From Allomuricauda sp. (GTDB lineage Bacteria > Bacteroidota > Bacteroidia > Flavobacteriales > Flavobacteriaceae), in contig NZ_JANQLX010000016.1 of NCBI RefSeq assembly GCF_028280385.1, positions 1 to 64,000 of the forward strand: a stretch of 64,000 nt of DNA, in the 5' to 3' direction. Positions 11,401-18,148 of the stretch are shown here, in pieces. A model generated the notes under the pieces. The model saw only the letters and a program-made list of their open reading frames with translations, was not told where the DNA came from and ran no database searches. The number at the start of each line of letters is the position of its first letter. The first letter of the stretch is position 1. Made by a program: the position numbers and the translations under genes.

Positions 11401-12274
11401 TGGTCTTTACATCGGCATCAATGATTTCATCCACGTGCTCTTTTTCAAGAACCGTATCACGATCAAGGATGATCTCATTACGCTCAATGGACACCACCTC
11501 ACCGGTATCTTCATCCACGAAATCCTCATGCCAGGTATTCAATACCCTTGCGGCAAGCTTTCTTCCCAAAACCTTTTTCAATCCTGTTTTGGTGACTTTT
11601 ACTTCTTCTGAAAGATCGAAGATTTCCAAAATGTCCTTGTCCCTTTCAAATCCGATGGCGCGGAAAAGTGTGGTTACAGGCAATTTTTTCTTTCTATCAA
11701 TATAGGCGTACATCACCCCATTGATATCGGTTGCGAATTCAATCCAAGAACCTTTGAAAGGAATTACCCTGGCCGAATACAGCTTGGTACCGTTTGCGTG
11801 GAAGGACTGTCCGAAGAACACCCCTGGTGAACGGTGCAGCTGGGAAACAACAACACGCTCGGCCCCATTGATCACGAAAGTACCACTAGGGGTCATGTAT
11901 GGGATGGTTCCCAAGTACACGTCCTGTACGATGGTCTCAAAATCTTCGTGCTCTGGGTCGGTACAGTATAATTTTAATCGCGCTTTTAACGGAACGCTAT
12001 AGGTAAGCCCACGCTCTATACATTCTTGGATGGAATATCTGGGTGGGTCTATGAAATAGTCTAGAAATTCGAGTACAAACTGGTTTCTAGTATCAGTAAT
12101 TGGAAAATTTTCCATGAAGGTGTTGTAGAGACCTTCATTTCCTCTTTCGTCAGATTTTGTTTCAAGCTGGAAAAAGTCTTGAAAGGATTTAATCTGAATG
12201 TCCAAGAAATCCGGGTATTCCGGTATGTTCTTAGCGGATGCGAAATTTACTCTTTCAGTATTGTTTGTGAACAT
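8465..12274 (-). CDS. rpoB: DNA-directed RNA polymerase subunit beta
   Basis: 1269 residues from the ATG at 12274; a TTG one codon upstream is a less likely start. Recognisable segments include the rifampicin-pocket region ([20 protein letters not shown]), [10 protein letters not shown] near the C-terminal switch region, and the C-terminal [18 protein letters not shown]. The gene follows rplL after 129 bp containing two hairpins and is followed closely by rpoC. It forms the second large lobe of the RNA polymerase core and binds nascent RNA and rifampicin-class inhibitors. Confidence 0.99.
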   Translation of the reverse strand: MFTNNTERVNFASAKNIPEYPDFLDIQIKSFQDFFQLETKSDERGNEGLYNTFMENFPITDTRNQFVLEFLDYFIDPPRYSIQECIERGLTYSVPLKARLKLYCTDPEHEDFETIVQDVYLGTIPYMTPSGTFVINGAERVVVSQLHRSPGVFFGQSFHANGTKLYSARVIPFKGSWIEFATDINGVMYAYIDRKKKLPVTTLFRAIGFERDKDILEIFDLSEEVKVTKTGLKKVLGRKLAARVLNTWHEDFVDEDTGEVVSIERNEIILDRDTVLEKEHVDEIIDADVKTILLHKENNAQSDYAIIHNTLQKDPTNSEKEAVEHIYRQLRNAEPPDEETARGIIDKLFFSDQRYNLGEVGRYRMNKKLGLDIGMDKQVLTKEDIITIIKYLIELINSKAEIDDIDHLSNRRVRTVGEQLSQQFGVGLARMARTIRERMNVRDNEVFTPIDLINAKTLSSVINSFFGTNQLSQFMDQTNPLAEITHKRRLSALGPGGLSRERAGFEVRDVHYTHYGRLCPIETPEGPNIGLISSLSVFAKVNPMGFLETPYRKVANGTVDTKEYTYLSAEEEEGMKIAQANIPMDAKGKIEDDKVIAREEGDFPVVDPSEVNYTDVAPNQIASISASLIPFLEHDDANRALMGSNMMRQAVPLLRPQSPIVGTGLERQVATDSRVLINAEGDGVVEYVDAQQITIKYTRTEEERLVSFEEDSKTYDLVKFRKTNQGTSINLKPIVRKGDKVKRGQVLCEGYATEKGELALGRNMKVAFMPWKGYNFEDAIVISEKVVREDIFTSIHIDEYALEVRDTKLGAEELTNDIPNVSEEATKDLDEYGMIRIGAEVKPGDILIGKITPKGESDPTPEEKLLRAIFGDKAGDVKDASLKASPSLRGVVIDKKLFSRSIKDKRKRSEDKEAISRLEMDYEVKFQQLKDVLIEKLFGLINGKTSQGVINDLGEEVLPKGKKYTIKMLNAVDDFAHLVGGSWTTDDKTNALVADLLHNYKIKLNDIQGNLRRDKFTISVGDELPAGIMKLAKVYIAKKRKLKVGDKMAGRHGNKGIVARIVRQEDMPFLEDGTPVDIVLNPLGVPSRMNIGQIYETVLGWAGQKLGRKYGTPIFDGATLEQINELTDEAGVPRFGHTHLYDGGTGQRFDQAATVGVIYMLKLGHMVDDKMHARSIGPYSLITQQPLGGKAQFGGQRFGEMEVWALEAYGASSTLREILTVKSDDVIGRAKTYESIVKGETMPEPGLPESFNVLMHELKGLGLDIRLEE

Positions 12275-12311
12275 CAATGGACAAGTTTTGATCGTGAATA
12301 CTATGCGGGTC

Positions 12312-12382
12312 AGTGTACGGCTTTATACACTCCTTATTAAAAGAGGCTAAGGCCTAACCATTAAAATGGAAAGACCTTAACC
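12312..12382 (-). other. Two hairpins in the rplL-rpoB spacer
   Basis: One 6-bp stem is AGTGTA/TACACT (12312-12317 with 12326-12331). A second 8-bp stem pairs 12345-12352 with 12375-12382, with one G-U pair on the transcript. In Escherichia coli the equivalent spacer holds an attenuator and an RNase III site. Whether these do the same here is inference. Confidence 0.4.
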
Positions 12383-12403
12383 AAACTTGTATGGTAAAAG
12401 CTA

Positions 12404-12787
12404 TTATTTAAGCTCAACTTCTGCTCCAGCTTCTTCCAATGATTTTTTGATGCCCTCTGCCTCATCTTTGGCAACACCTTCCTTAACAGCTTTTGGAGCG
12501 CTGTCAACAATGTCCTTAGCATCTTTCAATCCAAGACCGGTCAACTCTTTTACAAGTTTAACAACAGCCAATTTGGAACCACCGGCAGCTTTAAGGATCA
12601 CGTCAAATTCTGACTTTTCCTCAGCAGCTTCACCTTCACCTCCACCAGCGGCAGCACCACCAGCAACGGCTACTGCAGCAGCAGCAGGCTCAATACCGTA
12701 TTCTTCTTTTAATATGTCGGCCAACTCGTTTACCTCTTTTACTGTTAGGTTAACCAACTGTTCTGCAAAATCTTTTAAATCTGCCAT
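12404..12787 (-). CDS. rplL: 50S ribosomal protein L7/L12
   Basis: 127 residues with the classic L7/L12 layout: an N-terminal dimerisation helix ([20 protein letters not shown]), an Ala/Gly-rich hinge around residues 35-55, and the C-terminal factor-binding domain containing [21 protein letters not shown]. It forms the ribosomal stalk that recruits translation GTPases (EF-Tu, EF-G, RF3). It lies 52 bp after rplJ, whose product anchors it to the ribosome. Confidence 0.98.
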   Translation of the reverse strand: MADLKDFAEQLVNLTVKEVNELADILKEEYGIEPAAAAVAVAGGAAAGGGEGEAAEEKSEFDVILKAAGGSKLAVVKLVKELTGLGLKDAKDIVDSAPKAVKEGVAKDEAEGIKKSLEEAGAEVELK

Positions 12788-12839
12788 TTTTCTATCGTTT
12801 AATCAAATTTTTAAAATATACTTAGTTATTGTGCGCGAA

Positions 12840-13358
12840 TTATTCTTTTTCAGATAATGTCTTAAGGATACCGGCAAGTTTACCTCCACCAGATTTAAGC
12901 CCAGAAATAACATTCTTGGCCGGTGATTGCAACAATCCGATGATTTCCCCGATGACCTCCTCTTTGGACTTGATGTTTACAAGTGCCTCAAGGTTTTCAT
13001 CCCCAATGAAAATTGCTTCTTCAACAAAAGCACCTTTCAATAAGGGTTTATCTGATTTTTTTCTAAAGTTCTTGATAAGTTTCGCAGGGGCGTTCCCGGT
13101 TTCGGAGAACATCAAGGAAGTATTTCCTTTCAGCACCTCGGGAAGTTCGCCAAACTCCTTATCAGAAGCTTCCATTGCTTTTGCAAGCAAGGTGTTCTTG
13201 ACCACAGCCAATTTAACGTTTGCCTTAAAACACGCTCTTCTTAGATTGGAGGTGTCAACGGCATCCAAACCGGAAATATCCGCCAAGTAAATATTAGCGT
13301 TTTCGGCCAACTGTGCAGTCAAGTCTTCTATTACGATTGCTTTTTCTTCTCTTGTCAT
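12840..13358 (-). CDS. rplJ: 50S ribosomal protein L10
   Basis: 172 residues, normal for L10. The N-terminal TREEKAIVIEDLTAQLA and the central LRRACFKANVKLAVVKNTLL are the rRNA-binding fold; the C-terminal helix carries L7/L12 dimers. It is placed between rplA (25 bp upstream) and rplL. Only 25 bp separate it from rplA, so a long L10-type regulatory leader as seen in Proteobacteria and Firmicutes does not fit in the spacer. Confidence 0.97.
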   Translation of the reverse strand: MTREEKAIVIEDLTAQLAENANIYLADISGLDAVDTSNLRRACFKANVKLAVVKNTLLAKAMEASDKEFGELPEVLKGNTSLMFSETGNAPAKLIKNFRKKSDKPLLKGAFVEEAIFIGDENLEALVNIKSKEEVIGEIIGLLQSPAKNVISGLKSGGGKLAGILKTLSEKE

Positions 13359-13383
13359 AATTAAAATATTGAGCTACCAGTTA

Positions 13384-14073
13384 TCAAACTGCTTTTGGGT
13401 CTAATTGAACACTAGGACTCATGGTACTGGACAAGTAGATGCTTTTCATATAAACACCTTTTGCAGCAGCTGGCTTCATTTTTACCAAGGTATCAATCAA
13501 TTCCTTGGCATTTCCCGCGATTTTATCCGCGGAGAAGGAAGCTTTTCCAATTGCGGCATGTACAATACCTGTTTTGTCCACTTTAAAGTCTATTTTACCG
13601 GCCTTAACGTCGGAAACAGCTTTAGCTACATCCATGGTTACCGTACCGGTTTTTGGATTGGGCATTAAACCTCTAGGACCAAGGATTCTACCTAATGGAC
13701 CCAATTTACCCATGACACTTGGCATGGTGATGATCACATCAACATCGGTCCAACCGCCTTTGATCTTATCCAAATATTCATCCAACCCAACAAAGTCGGC
13801 ACCAGCTTCTTTAGCTTCTGCTTCTTTGTCCGGTGTCACCAATGCCAAAACTTTTACATCTTTACCTGTTCCGTGCGGAAGGGTAACAACGCCACGTACC
13901 ATTTGGTTTGCTTTTCTTGGATCTACACCCAAACGAACCGCAAGGTCAATGGAAGCGTCGAACTTTACATTGGTTATTTCTTTTATCAAAGCTGATGCCT
14001 CATCCAAGGAATAGAGTTTGTTTCTATCTATCTTGGCGTGGGCCTCCTTTTGCTTTTTAGTCAATCTTGCCAT
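13384..14073 (-). CDS. rplA: 50S ribosomal protein L1
   Basis: 229 residues, standard length for L1, the mobile L1-stalk protein of the large subunit that helps E-site tRNA release. Typical segments are visible: [32 protein letters not shown], and the [16 protein letters not shown] signature. It follows rplK by 19 bp, the conserved L11-L1 pair, in which L1 is a translational repressor in other bacteria. Confidence 0.98.
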   Translation of the reverse strand: MARLTKKQKEAHAKIDRNKLYSLDEASALIKEITNVKFDASIDLAVRLGVDPRKANQMVRGVVTLPHGTGKDVKVLALVTPDKEAEAKEAGADFVGLDEYLDKIKGGWTDVDVIITMPSVMGKLGPLGRILGPRGLMPNPKTGTVTMDVAKAVSDVKAGKIDFKVDKTGIVHAAIGKASFSADKIAGNAKELIDTLVKMKPAAAKGVYMKSIYLSSTMSPSVQLDPKAV

Positions 14074-14092
14074 TATAAATTGCTTTAAGATT

Positions 14093-14530
14093 TTAAAAAG
14101 GTCTCTTACCAGCTACTTTAAGTCCCATGGAACGTGCGGTACCAGCAACCATACTCATTGCAGATTCCACAGTAAAAGCATTCAAATCGACCATTTTGTC
14201 CTCAGCGATTGCTTTTACCTGATCCCAGGATACACTACCTGATTTAACCCTGTTAGGTTCGCCAGATCCTTTTTTAATCTTAGCTGCTTCCAACAATTGA
14301 ACTGCCGCGGGTGGTGTTTTTACAACAAACTCGAAAGATTTGTCTTTGTAAACGGTGATAACAACTGGTAAAACCTTACCAGGTTTGTCCTGTGTACGCG
14401 CATTAAACTGCTTACAGAACTCCATAATGTTAACACCAGCAGCACCTAAGGCGGGTCCAACCGGTGGCGATGGGTTCGCAGCACCTCCCCTAACTTGTAA
14501 TTTAACTACCTTATCTACTTCTTTTGCCAT
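14093..14530 (-). CDS. rplK: 50S ribosomal protein L11
   Basis: 145 residues. The N-terminal segment [20 protein letters not shown] and the C-terminal rRNA-binding domain ending LKVAGKRPF are diagnostic for L11, which forms the GTPase-associated centre with 23S rRNA. It is first of the ribosomal protein genes in the operon, 107 bp downstream of nusG. That spacer holds a hairpin and could carry the regulatory leader for L11-L1. Confidence 0.98.
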   Translation of the reverse strand: MAKEVDKVVKLQVRGGAANPSPPVGPALGAAGVNIMEFCKQFNARTQDKPGKVLPVVITVYKDKSFEFVVKTPPAAVQLLEAAKIKKGSGEPNRVKSGSVSWDQVKAIAEDKMVDLNAFTVESAMSMVAGTARSMGLKVAGKRPF

Positions 14531-14611
14531 TGTTTTTAATTAAAATGAAAGTGTGTCAATTGGAAGCAACACAACTTTATATATGTAACAGCTCTATTTA
14601 TTCTTCGGTCA

Positions 14612-14637
14612 TCAGAAATCTGATATCAGGTTTCTGA
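14612..14637 (-). other. Hairpin in the nusG-rplK spacer
   Basis: A 7-bp perfect stem TCAGAAA/TTTCTGA (14612-14618 with 14631-14637) encloses the 10-bp palindrome CTGATATCAG (14620-14629). It abuts the nusG stop codon. No T-run follows, so a processing site or leader structure is more likely than a full terminator. Confidence 0.5.
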
Positions 14638-15189
14638 TTAAATTTTTTCCACTTGCATATAGCTGAGTTCCAAAGGTGTCTTTCTTCCGAAAATTTTCAC
14701 CATAACCTCCAGCTTACGCTTTTCCTCATTGATTTTCTCAACGGTACCGTTAAATCCATTGAATGGACCATCAATAACTTTTACCGTTTCACCCAACACA
14801 AATGGAATGGCCACATTGTCCGTATTTACGGCAAGCTCGTCCACCTTACCCAGCATCCTATTTACCTCGGATTTCCTCAAAGGCACGGGATCCCCTCCTT
14901 TGGTTTCCCCCAAAAAGCCAATTACATTGGTAATGGAGCGGATAATATGCACCATTTCTCCACCCAAATTGGCCTTGATCATTATATATCCAGGAAAGTA
15001 AACCCTTTCTTTATTGATTTTCTTTCCGTTTCTTATCTGAACAACTTTTTCGGTAGGCACCAACACTTCTTCCAAGTAATCCCCAAATCCATTGCGCTCC
15101 ACTTCACTTTCTATGTAGCCCTTGATCTTGTTTTCCTGACCACTTACGGCCCGTACCACATACCATTTTTTTTCCAGTACCTCAGACAT
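14638..15189 (-). CDS. nusG: Transcription termination/antitermination protein NusG
   Basis: 183 residues. An N-terminal NGN domain begins KKWYVVRAVSGQENKIKGYI, with the VYFPGYIMIKANL segment. A C-terminal KOW domain contains GETVKVIDGPFNGFNGTVEKI. NusG binds the RNA polymerase clamp and couples transcription to translation or Rho. It starts 5 bp after secE ends, the conserved secE-nusG pair. Confidence 0.98.
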   Translation of the reverse strand: MSEVLEKKWYVVRAVSGQENKIKGYIESEVERNGFGDYLEEVLVPTEKVVQIRNGKKINKERVYFPGYIMIKANLGGEMVHIIRSITNVIGFLGETKGGDPVPLRKSEVNRMLGKVDELAVNTDNVAIPFVLGETVKVIDGPFNGFNGTVEKINEEKRKLEVMVKIFGRKTPLELSYMQVEKI

Positions 15190-15194
15190 TAGCT

Positions 15195-15491
15195 CTACTT
15201 TTTACTGTTAAAAAAGGATGATGCTCCAAAAAATATGGCTACCGCCACAACCAAATACCACACCAATCTTACAATACCTCCAAAGCTCTTTCCATATTCT
15301 GCATAGGTAGAACCGTCAAATAACTTACCTTGGATGGCATCGGCAAAAAACATATCCACTCCCCAGGTCGCCAATGCGAACAAAATGGAAAACACGGCCA
15401 CAACCACCATCAGGTTGGATGCCTTTTCCCTGTTCAGCCAGGTAACATTGTTCTTCAGTTCCTCAAATGACTCCTTAATATAAGTGAACAT
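15195..15491 (-). CDS. secE: Preprotein translocase subunit SecE, with an extra C-terminal helix
   Basis: 98 residues. The first 60 show normal bacterial SecE: the amphipathic helix FTYIKESFEELKNNVTWLNR followed by a membrane helix (VVVAVFSILFALATWGVDMFF). It supports the SecYEG translocon. Unlike the usual short single-helix form of about 60-65 residues, this protein continues through a Gly-rich linker (residues 55-72) into a second membrane helix (VRLVWYLVVAVAIFFGASSF) and ends in a basic tail. The position directly before nusG supports the identity; the extension is the odd part. Confidence 0.92.
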   Translation of the reverse strand: MFTYIKESFEELKNNVTWLNREKASNLMVVVAVFSILFALATWGVDMFFADAIQGKLFDGSTYAEYGKSFGGIVRLVWYLVVAVAIFFGASSFFNSKK

Positions 15492-15578
15492 ATTTATTGT
15501 GTTTTCTTGCGTGTTTCAACTTCTTGGCTCGGCCTAGACCAGCTCTTGTTTCCACATGCTTTTCGCCTTTTCTCTCTG

Positions 15579-15651
15579 CACGGGAGGAGAGACTCGAACT
15601 CCCGACACCTGGTTTTGGAGACCAGTGCTCTACCAACTGAGCTACACCCGT
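15579..15651 (-). tRNA. tRNA-Trp (anticodon CCA)
   Basis: A full cloverleaf reads on the minus strand: acceptor ACGGGTG, D-arm GCTC..GAGC, anticodon stem CTGGT/ACCAG with loop CTCCAAA giving anticodon CCA, T-arm GGGAG TTCGAGT CTCTC. One U-U mismatch occurs in the acceptor stem (position 6-67). CCA is not encoded. It sits between tuf and secE as in many Bacteroidota. Confidence 0.95.
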
Positions 15652-15658
15652 TTTTGTG

Positions 15659-15699
15659 GTGCTCTACTCCCGATATTCATCGGGAAGCTACACCCGTTT
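15659..15699 (-). repeat. Partial copy of the tRNA-Trp 5' half with a hairpin in its D-loop
   Basis: Bases 15659-15667 and 15686-15699 repeat exactly 15625-15633 and 15640-15653, the D-arm plus acceptor 5' strand of tRNA-Trp and its upstream flank. The six D-loop bases between them are replaced by an 18-nt perfect hairpin (TCCCGAT ATTC ATCGGGA, 15668-15685). It is not a functional tRNA. Confidence 0.85.
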
Positions 15700-15711
15700 A
15701 TATTTACACTG

Positions 15712-15742
15712 AAAGGTATTCCGCCGTAACGGAACACCCTTT
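15712..15742 (-). other. Hairpin downstream of tuf
   Basis: A stem of AAAGGT-TTCCG with CGGAA-ACC(C)TTT, with small bulges and a 6-nt loop, lies 25 bp after the tuf stop codon. There is no T-run, so it may mark RNA processing between tuf and tRNA-Trp rather than termination. Confidence 0.45.
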
Positions 15743-15767
15743 AGTGCAATATTTATTGTAATAAAAT

Positions 15768-16955
15768 TTAATCTAGGATCTCAGTAACCTGACCGGCACC
15801 TACGGTTCTACCACCTTCACGGATAGCGAAACGTAGTCCTACGCTCAATGCGATAGGCTGGATCAAATCAACTGTAATGGTCAAGTTATCACCTGGCATT
15901 ACCATTTCAACACCATCAGGAAGGTTGATGTTCCCTGTTACGTCAGTTGTACGTACGTAGAACTGCGGACGGTAGTTGTTGTGGAATGGAGTGTGACGAC
16001 CACCTTCTTCTTTCTTAAGGATATAAACCTCAGCTTTGAATTTAGCGTGTGGCTTAACGGAACCTGGCTTGCAGATTACCATACCTCTTTTGATATCGGA
16101 TTTTTCAATACCTCTCAAAAGGATACCGACGTTATCTCCAGCTTCACCTCTATCCAAAATCTTACGGAACATCTCTACCCCTGTAATAGTGGAAGAAAGT
16201 TTTTCTGCTCCCATACCGATGATATCAACAGCGTCACCTGTGTTGGCAACACCAGTCTCAATACGACCTGTAGCAACAGTACCACGACCAGTAATGGTGA
16301 ATACATCTTCCACAGGCATCAAGAAGTCTTTTTCAACATCTCTCTTTGGAAGCTCGATCCACTCATCAACAGCAGCCATCAATTCCATAACTGTATCAAC
16401 CCACTTTTGCTCACCGTTCAATGCTCCAAGGGCGGAACCGGAGATTACAGGACCGTTGTCACCATCGTACTCATAGAAAGAAAGCAATTCCCTTACTTCC
16501 ATTTCAACAAGCTCCAATAGCTCCTCATCGTCAACCATGTCTACTTTGTTCAAGAAAACAACGATTCTTGGAATACCAACCTGACGACCCAAAAGGATGT
16601 GCTCACGAGTTTGAGGCATTGGTCCATCAGTTGCAGCAACAACCAAGATGGCACCGTCCATCTGGGCAGCACCAGTAACCATGTTCTTTACGTAATCCGC
16701 GTGACCAGGACAGTCAACGTGTGCGTAGTGACGGTTTTCTGTTTGATACTCAACGTGCGATGTATTAATTGTAATACCTCTTTCTTTTTCTTCAGGGGCA
16801 TTGTCAATAGAATCAAAGCTTCTAAGCTCTGACAAACCTGCGTTTGCCAATACAGTTGTAATAGCAGCAGTCAATGTGGTTTTACCATGATCCACGTGTC
16901 CAATAGTACCAATATTTAAGTGCGGTTTGGAACGATCAAAAGTTTCCTTTGCCAT
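15768..16955 (-). CDS. tuf: Elongation factor Tu
   Basis: 395 residues. GTPase motifs: GHVDHGKT at 19-26, DCPGH at 81-85 and NKVD at 136-139; domains 2 and 3 follow, ending [13 protein letters not shown]-Tu delivers aminoacyl-tRNA to the ribosome. It lies downstream of four tRNA genes (Thr, Tyr, Gly, Thr), the same order as thrU-tyrU-glyT-thrT-tufB in Escherichia coli, so co-transcription with them is likely. No TAnnTTTG box is evident in the 47 bp directly upstream. Confidence 0.99.
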   Translation of the reverse strand: MAKETFDRSKPHLNIGTIGHVDHGKTTLTAAITTVLANAGLSELRSFDSIDNAPEEKERGITINTSHVEYQTENRHYAHVDCPGHADYVKNMVTGAAQMDGAILVVAATDGPMPQTREHILLGRQVGIPRIVVFLNKVDMVDDEELLELVEMEVRELLSFYEYDGDNGPVISGSALGALNGEQKWVDTVMELMAAVDEWIELPKRDVEKDFLMPVEDVFTITGRGTVATGRIETGVANTGDAVDIIGMGAEKLSSTITGVEMFRKILDRGEAGDNVGILLRGIEKSDIKRGMVICKPGSVKPHAKFKAEVYILKKEEGGRHTPFHNNYRPQFYVRTTDVTGNINLPDGVEMVMPGDNLTITVDLIQPIALSVGLRFAIREGGRTVGAGQVTEILD

Positions 16956-16997
16956 TTTAAATAATTTTAATCTTAGTTTATATTAGTGTACAAATCG

Positions 16998-17025
16998 TTT
17001 TTGAGCCAATGACGGGATTTGAACC
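16998..17025 (-). repeat. Truncated copy of the 3' end of tRNA-Thr(GGT)
   Basis: 28 bases identical to 17115-17142, which is the acceptor 3' strand, discriminator, T-loop and 3' flank of tRNA-Thr(GGT). Identity stops within the T-arm, where unrelated sequence starting with a CCGAA-ACAAG-TTCGG hairpin (17028-17042) takes over. It lies between tuf and the intact tRNA. Confidence 0.88.
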
Positions 17026-17027
17026 TA

Positions 17028-17042
17028 CCGAAACAAGTTCGG
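17028..17042. repeat. Small palindrome next to the tRNA-Thr remnant
   Basis: CCGAA and TTCGG pair around an ACAAG loop. The ACAAGTTC word also occurs in the inverted repeat at 4008-4036, suggesting the same family of dispersed elements. Confidence 0.5.
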
Positions 17043-17120
17043 GACAGGCGCGACCTTTAGGTCACATCCCATGGTGGAACCAAAACAGTTTGGCCACACC
17101 AATAGCATTTCATTTTTTTG

Positions 17121-17192
17121 AGCCAATGACGGGATTTGAACCCGTGACCTCTTCCTTACCAAGGAAACGCTCTACCCCTGAGCTACACCGGC
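17121..17192 (-). tRNA. tRNA-Thr (anticodon GGT)
   Basis: Acceptor GCCGGTG pairs with CATTGGC (two G-U pairs), D-arm GCTC/GAGC, anticodon stem TTTCC/GGAAG with loop TTGGTAA giving GGT, T-arm ACGGG TTCAAAT CCCGT. CCA is not encoded. It is the tRNA nearest to tuf on the upstream side. Confidence 0.95.
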
Positions 17193-17240
17193 GTAAAGTG
17201 TTGAATCAACTCCTTCAAAAACCCTTTTAAAGGAAGAGAC

Positions 17241-17256
17241 TCCTGCCTTCGCAGGA
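17241..17256. repeat. REP-like hairpin TCCTGC-CTTC-GCAGGA
   Basis: A perfect 6-bp stem with a CTTC loop in the spacer between tRNA-Thr(GGT) and tRNA-Gly, followed by ATGACA. It shares the CTTC loop and closing GC pairs with the palindromes flanking the GIY-YIG cassette at 29933 and 30283. Confidence 0.7.
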
Positions 17257-17276
17257 ATGACAATTTTGTCTTTTTT

Positions 17277-17293
17277 GAGCGGGAGACCGGGTT
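17277..17293 (-). repeat. Truncated copy of the 3' end of tRNA-Gly
   Basis: 17 bases identical to 17358-17374 (acceptor 3' strand to the T-loop of tRNA-Gly(TCC)). Identity ends inside the T-loop, where the sequence changes to CCCTCGACTTCGCTCAGG, an imperfect palindrome-like stretch. It lies downstream of the intact tRNA-Gly in transcription direction. Confidence 0.8.
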
Positions 17294-17358
17294 TCCCTCG
17301 ACTTCGCTCAGGATAAACTTCTCACCCTTCCAATAGGCCAATCACCTTATCCTTTTAG

Positions 17359-17431
17359 AGCGGGAGACCGGGTTCGAACCGGCGACATTCAGCTTGGAAG
17401 GCTGACGCTCTACCAACTGAGCTACTCCCGC
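17359..17431 (-). tRNA. tRNA-Gly (anticodon TCC)
   Basis: Acceptor GCGGGAG/CTCCCGC, D-arm GCTC/GAGC, anticodon stem TCAGC/GCTGA with loop CTTCCAA giving TCC, T-arm GCCGG TTCGAAC CCGGT. CCA is not encoded. Confidence 0.96.
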
Positions 17432-17510
17432 ATTTTATGGATTTTAACATCCAATGGTATTCAGTATTTCAAAAAACTCCCAATTCCCCTTGCTTGGGGA
17501 CAAACTTTTG

Positions 17511-17593
17511 TGGGGAGAGCAGGATTCGAACCTGCGAAGGTAAAAACCAACAGATTTACAGTCTGTCCTCGTTGGCCGCTTGAGTATCTCCCC
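17511..17593 (-). tRNA. tRNA-Tyr (anticodon GTA)
   Basis: An 83-nt class II tRNA with a long variable arm. Acceptor GGGGAGA/TCTCCCC, anticodon loop CTGTAAA giving GTA, T-arm TTCGAAT flanked by GCAGG/CCTGC. CCA is only partly matched (ACA follows the acceptor). Confidence 0.96.
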
Positions 17594-17615
17594 GCCTTAT
17601 TTTCAGTAACTTACG

Positions 17616-17689
17616 AGCCGATAGAGGGACTCGAACCCACGACCTGCTGATTACAAATCAGCTGCTCTAGCCAGCTGAGCTATATCGGC
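17616..17689 (-). tRNA. tRNA-Thr (anticodon TGT)
   Basis: Acceptor GCCGATA/TATCGGC, D-arm GCTC/GAGC, anticodon stem GCTGA/TCAGC with loop TTTGTAA giving TGT, T-arm GTGGG TTCGAGT CCCTC. It is the first tRNA of the Thr-Tyr-Gly-Thr-tuf series. Confidence 0.96.
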
Positions 17690-17710
17690 TTTTTAGAGCC
17701 TTTTTTCCAT

Positions 17711-17737
17711 AAAAAAGTCCGCTATTTCTAACGGACT
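17711..17737 (-). terminator. Terminator-like hairpin after hpf, overlapping the tRNA promoter start
   Basis: On the minus strand AGTCCG and CGGACT (17737-17732 and 17721-17716) pair around a 10-nt loop and are followed by five T. It would end transcripts coming from hpf. The transcription start expected from the promoter at 17739-17769 falls in the 5' arm, so transcripts from that promoter should not form the full hairpin. Confidence 0.65.
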
Positions 17738-17738
17738 G

Positions 17739-17769
17739 CAAATGTATATATTTATTTGTTTATTCAAAA
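17739..17769 (-). promoter_or_regulatory. Promoter of the tRNA-tuf operon
   Basis: On the minus strand TTTTG (17769-17765), an 18-bp spacer and TACATTTG (17746-17739) match the Bacteroidota TTTG / TAnnTTTG promoter very well. It lies 50 bp upstream of tRNA-Thr(TGT) and just after the hpf stop. Confidence 0.85.
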
Positions 17770-17789
17770 TAAATTTTCAAAAATTTTCA

Positions 17790-18092
17790 TCAGGCTTTTG
17801 CCCTCAGTTTTTCCTTCTTTTTTACCAACTGTCTTTCCAAGGAACTGCAAGCAGAATCCACAGCTTCCTCAAAGGATTTACATTGCTTTTTGACCATGAA
17901 CTGATCCCTTGGCACCAACAATTTGATCTCCACTATCTTATTTTCTTTTGCACTGGTGTTTTCTACCTTCATATATACATCGGAACCTATGACCTTATCA
18001 TAAAACTGTTCCAGCTTATCCATTCTCTTTTGGATAAAATCAAGGAGCTTTGCATCCGCAACAAAATTTACCGATTGTGCATTTACTTTCAT
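17790..18092 (-). CDS. hpf: Ribosome hibernation-promoting factor, short HPF/RaiA type
   Basis: 100 residues, the short form of the RaiA/HPF family, which binds the decoding centre of resting 30S subunits and blocks translation. The MKVNAQSVNFVADAKLLDFI start, the YMKVENTSAKENKIVEIKLLV strand pair and the acidic helix FEEAVDSACSSLERQL fit the fold. There is no long-form C-terminal dimerisation domain. It lies 56 bp after xerC and before the tRNA-tuf promoter, the usual flavobacterial order. Confidence 0.93.
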   Translation of the reverse strand: MKVNAQSVNFVADAKLLDFIQKRMDKLEQFYDKVIGSDVYMKVENTSAKENKIVEIKLLVPRDQFMVKKQCKSFEEAVDSACSSLERQLVKKKEKLRAKA

Positions 18093-18148
18093 AAGAAGTT
18101 GTTTTTAGGGCTACTTGGAGGTAGCTTGGTTATACATTACAAGAAAAA

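Noticed and set aside
4228..12002. Many long plus-strand ORFs antisense to rpoC and rpoB
   Set aside because: They mirror the codon structure of rpoBC, lack start signals and family motifs, and the opposite strand carries two certain genes.
16998..17293. Additional tRNA-Thr and tRNA-Gly genes
   Set aside because: The copies stop in the T-arm and lack the anticodon and D-arms, so they cannot form tRNAs.
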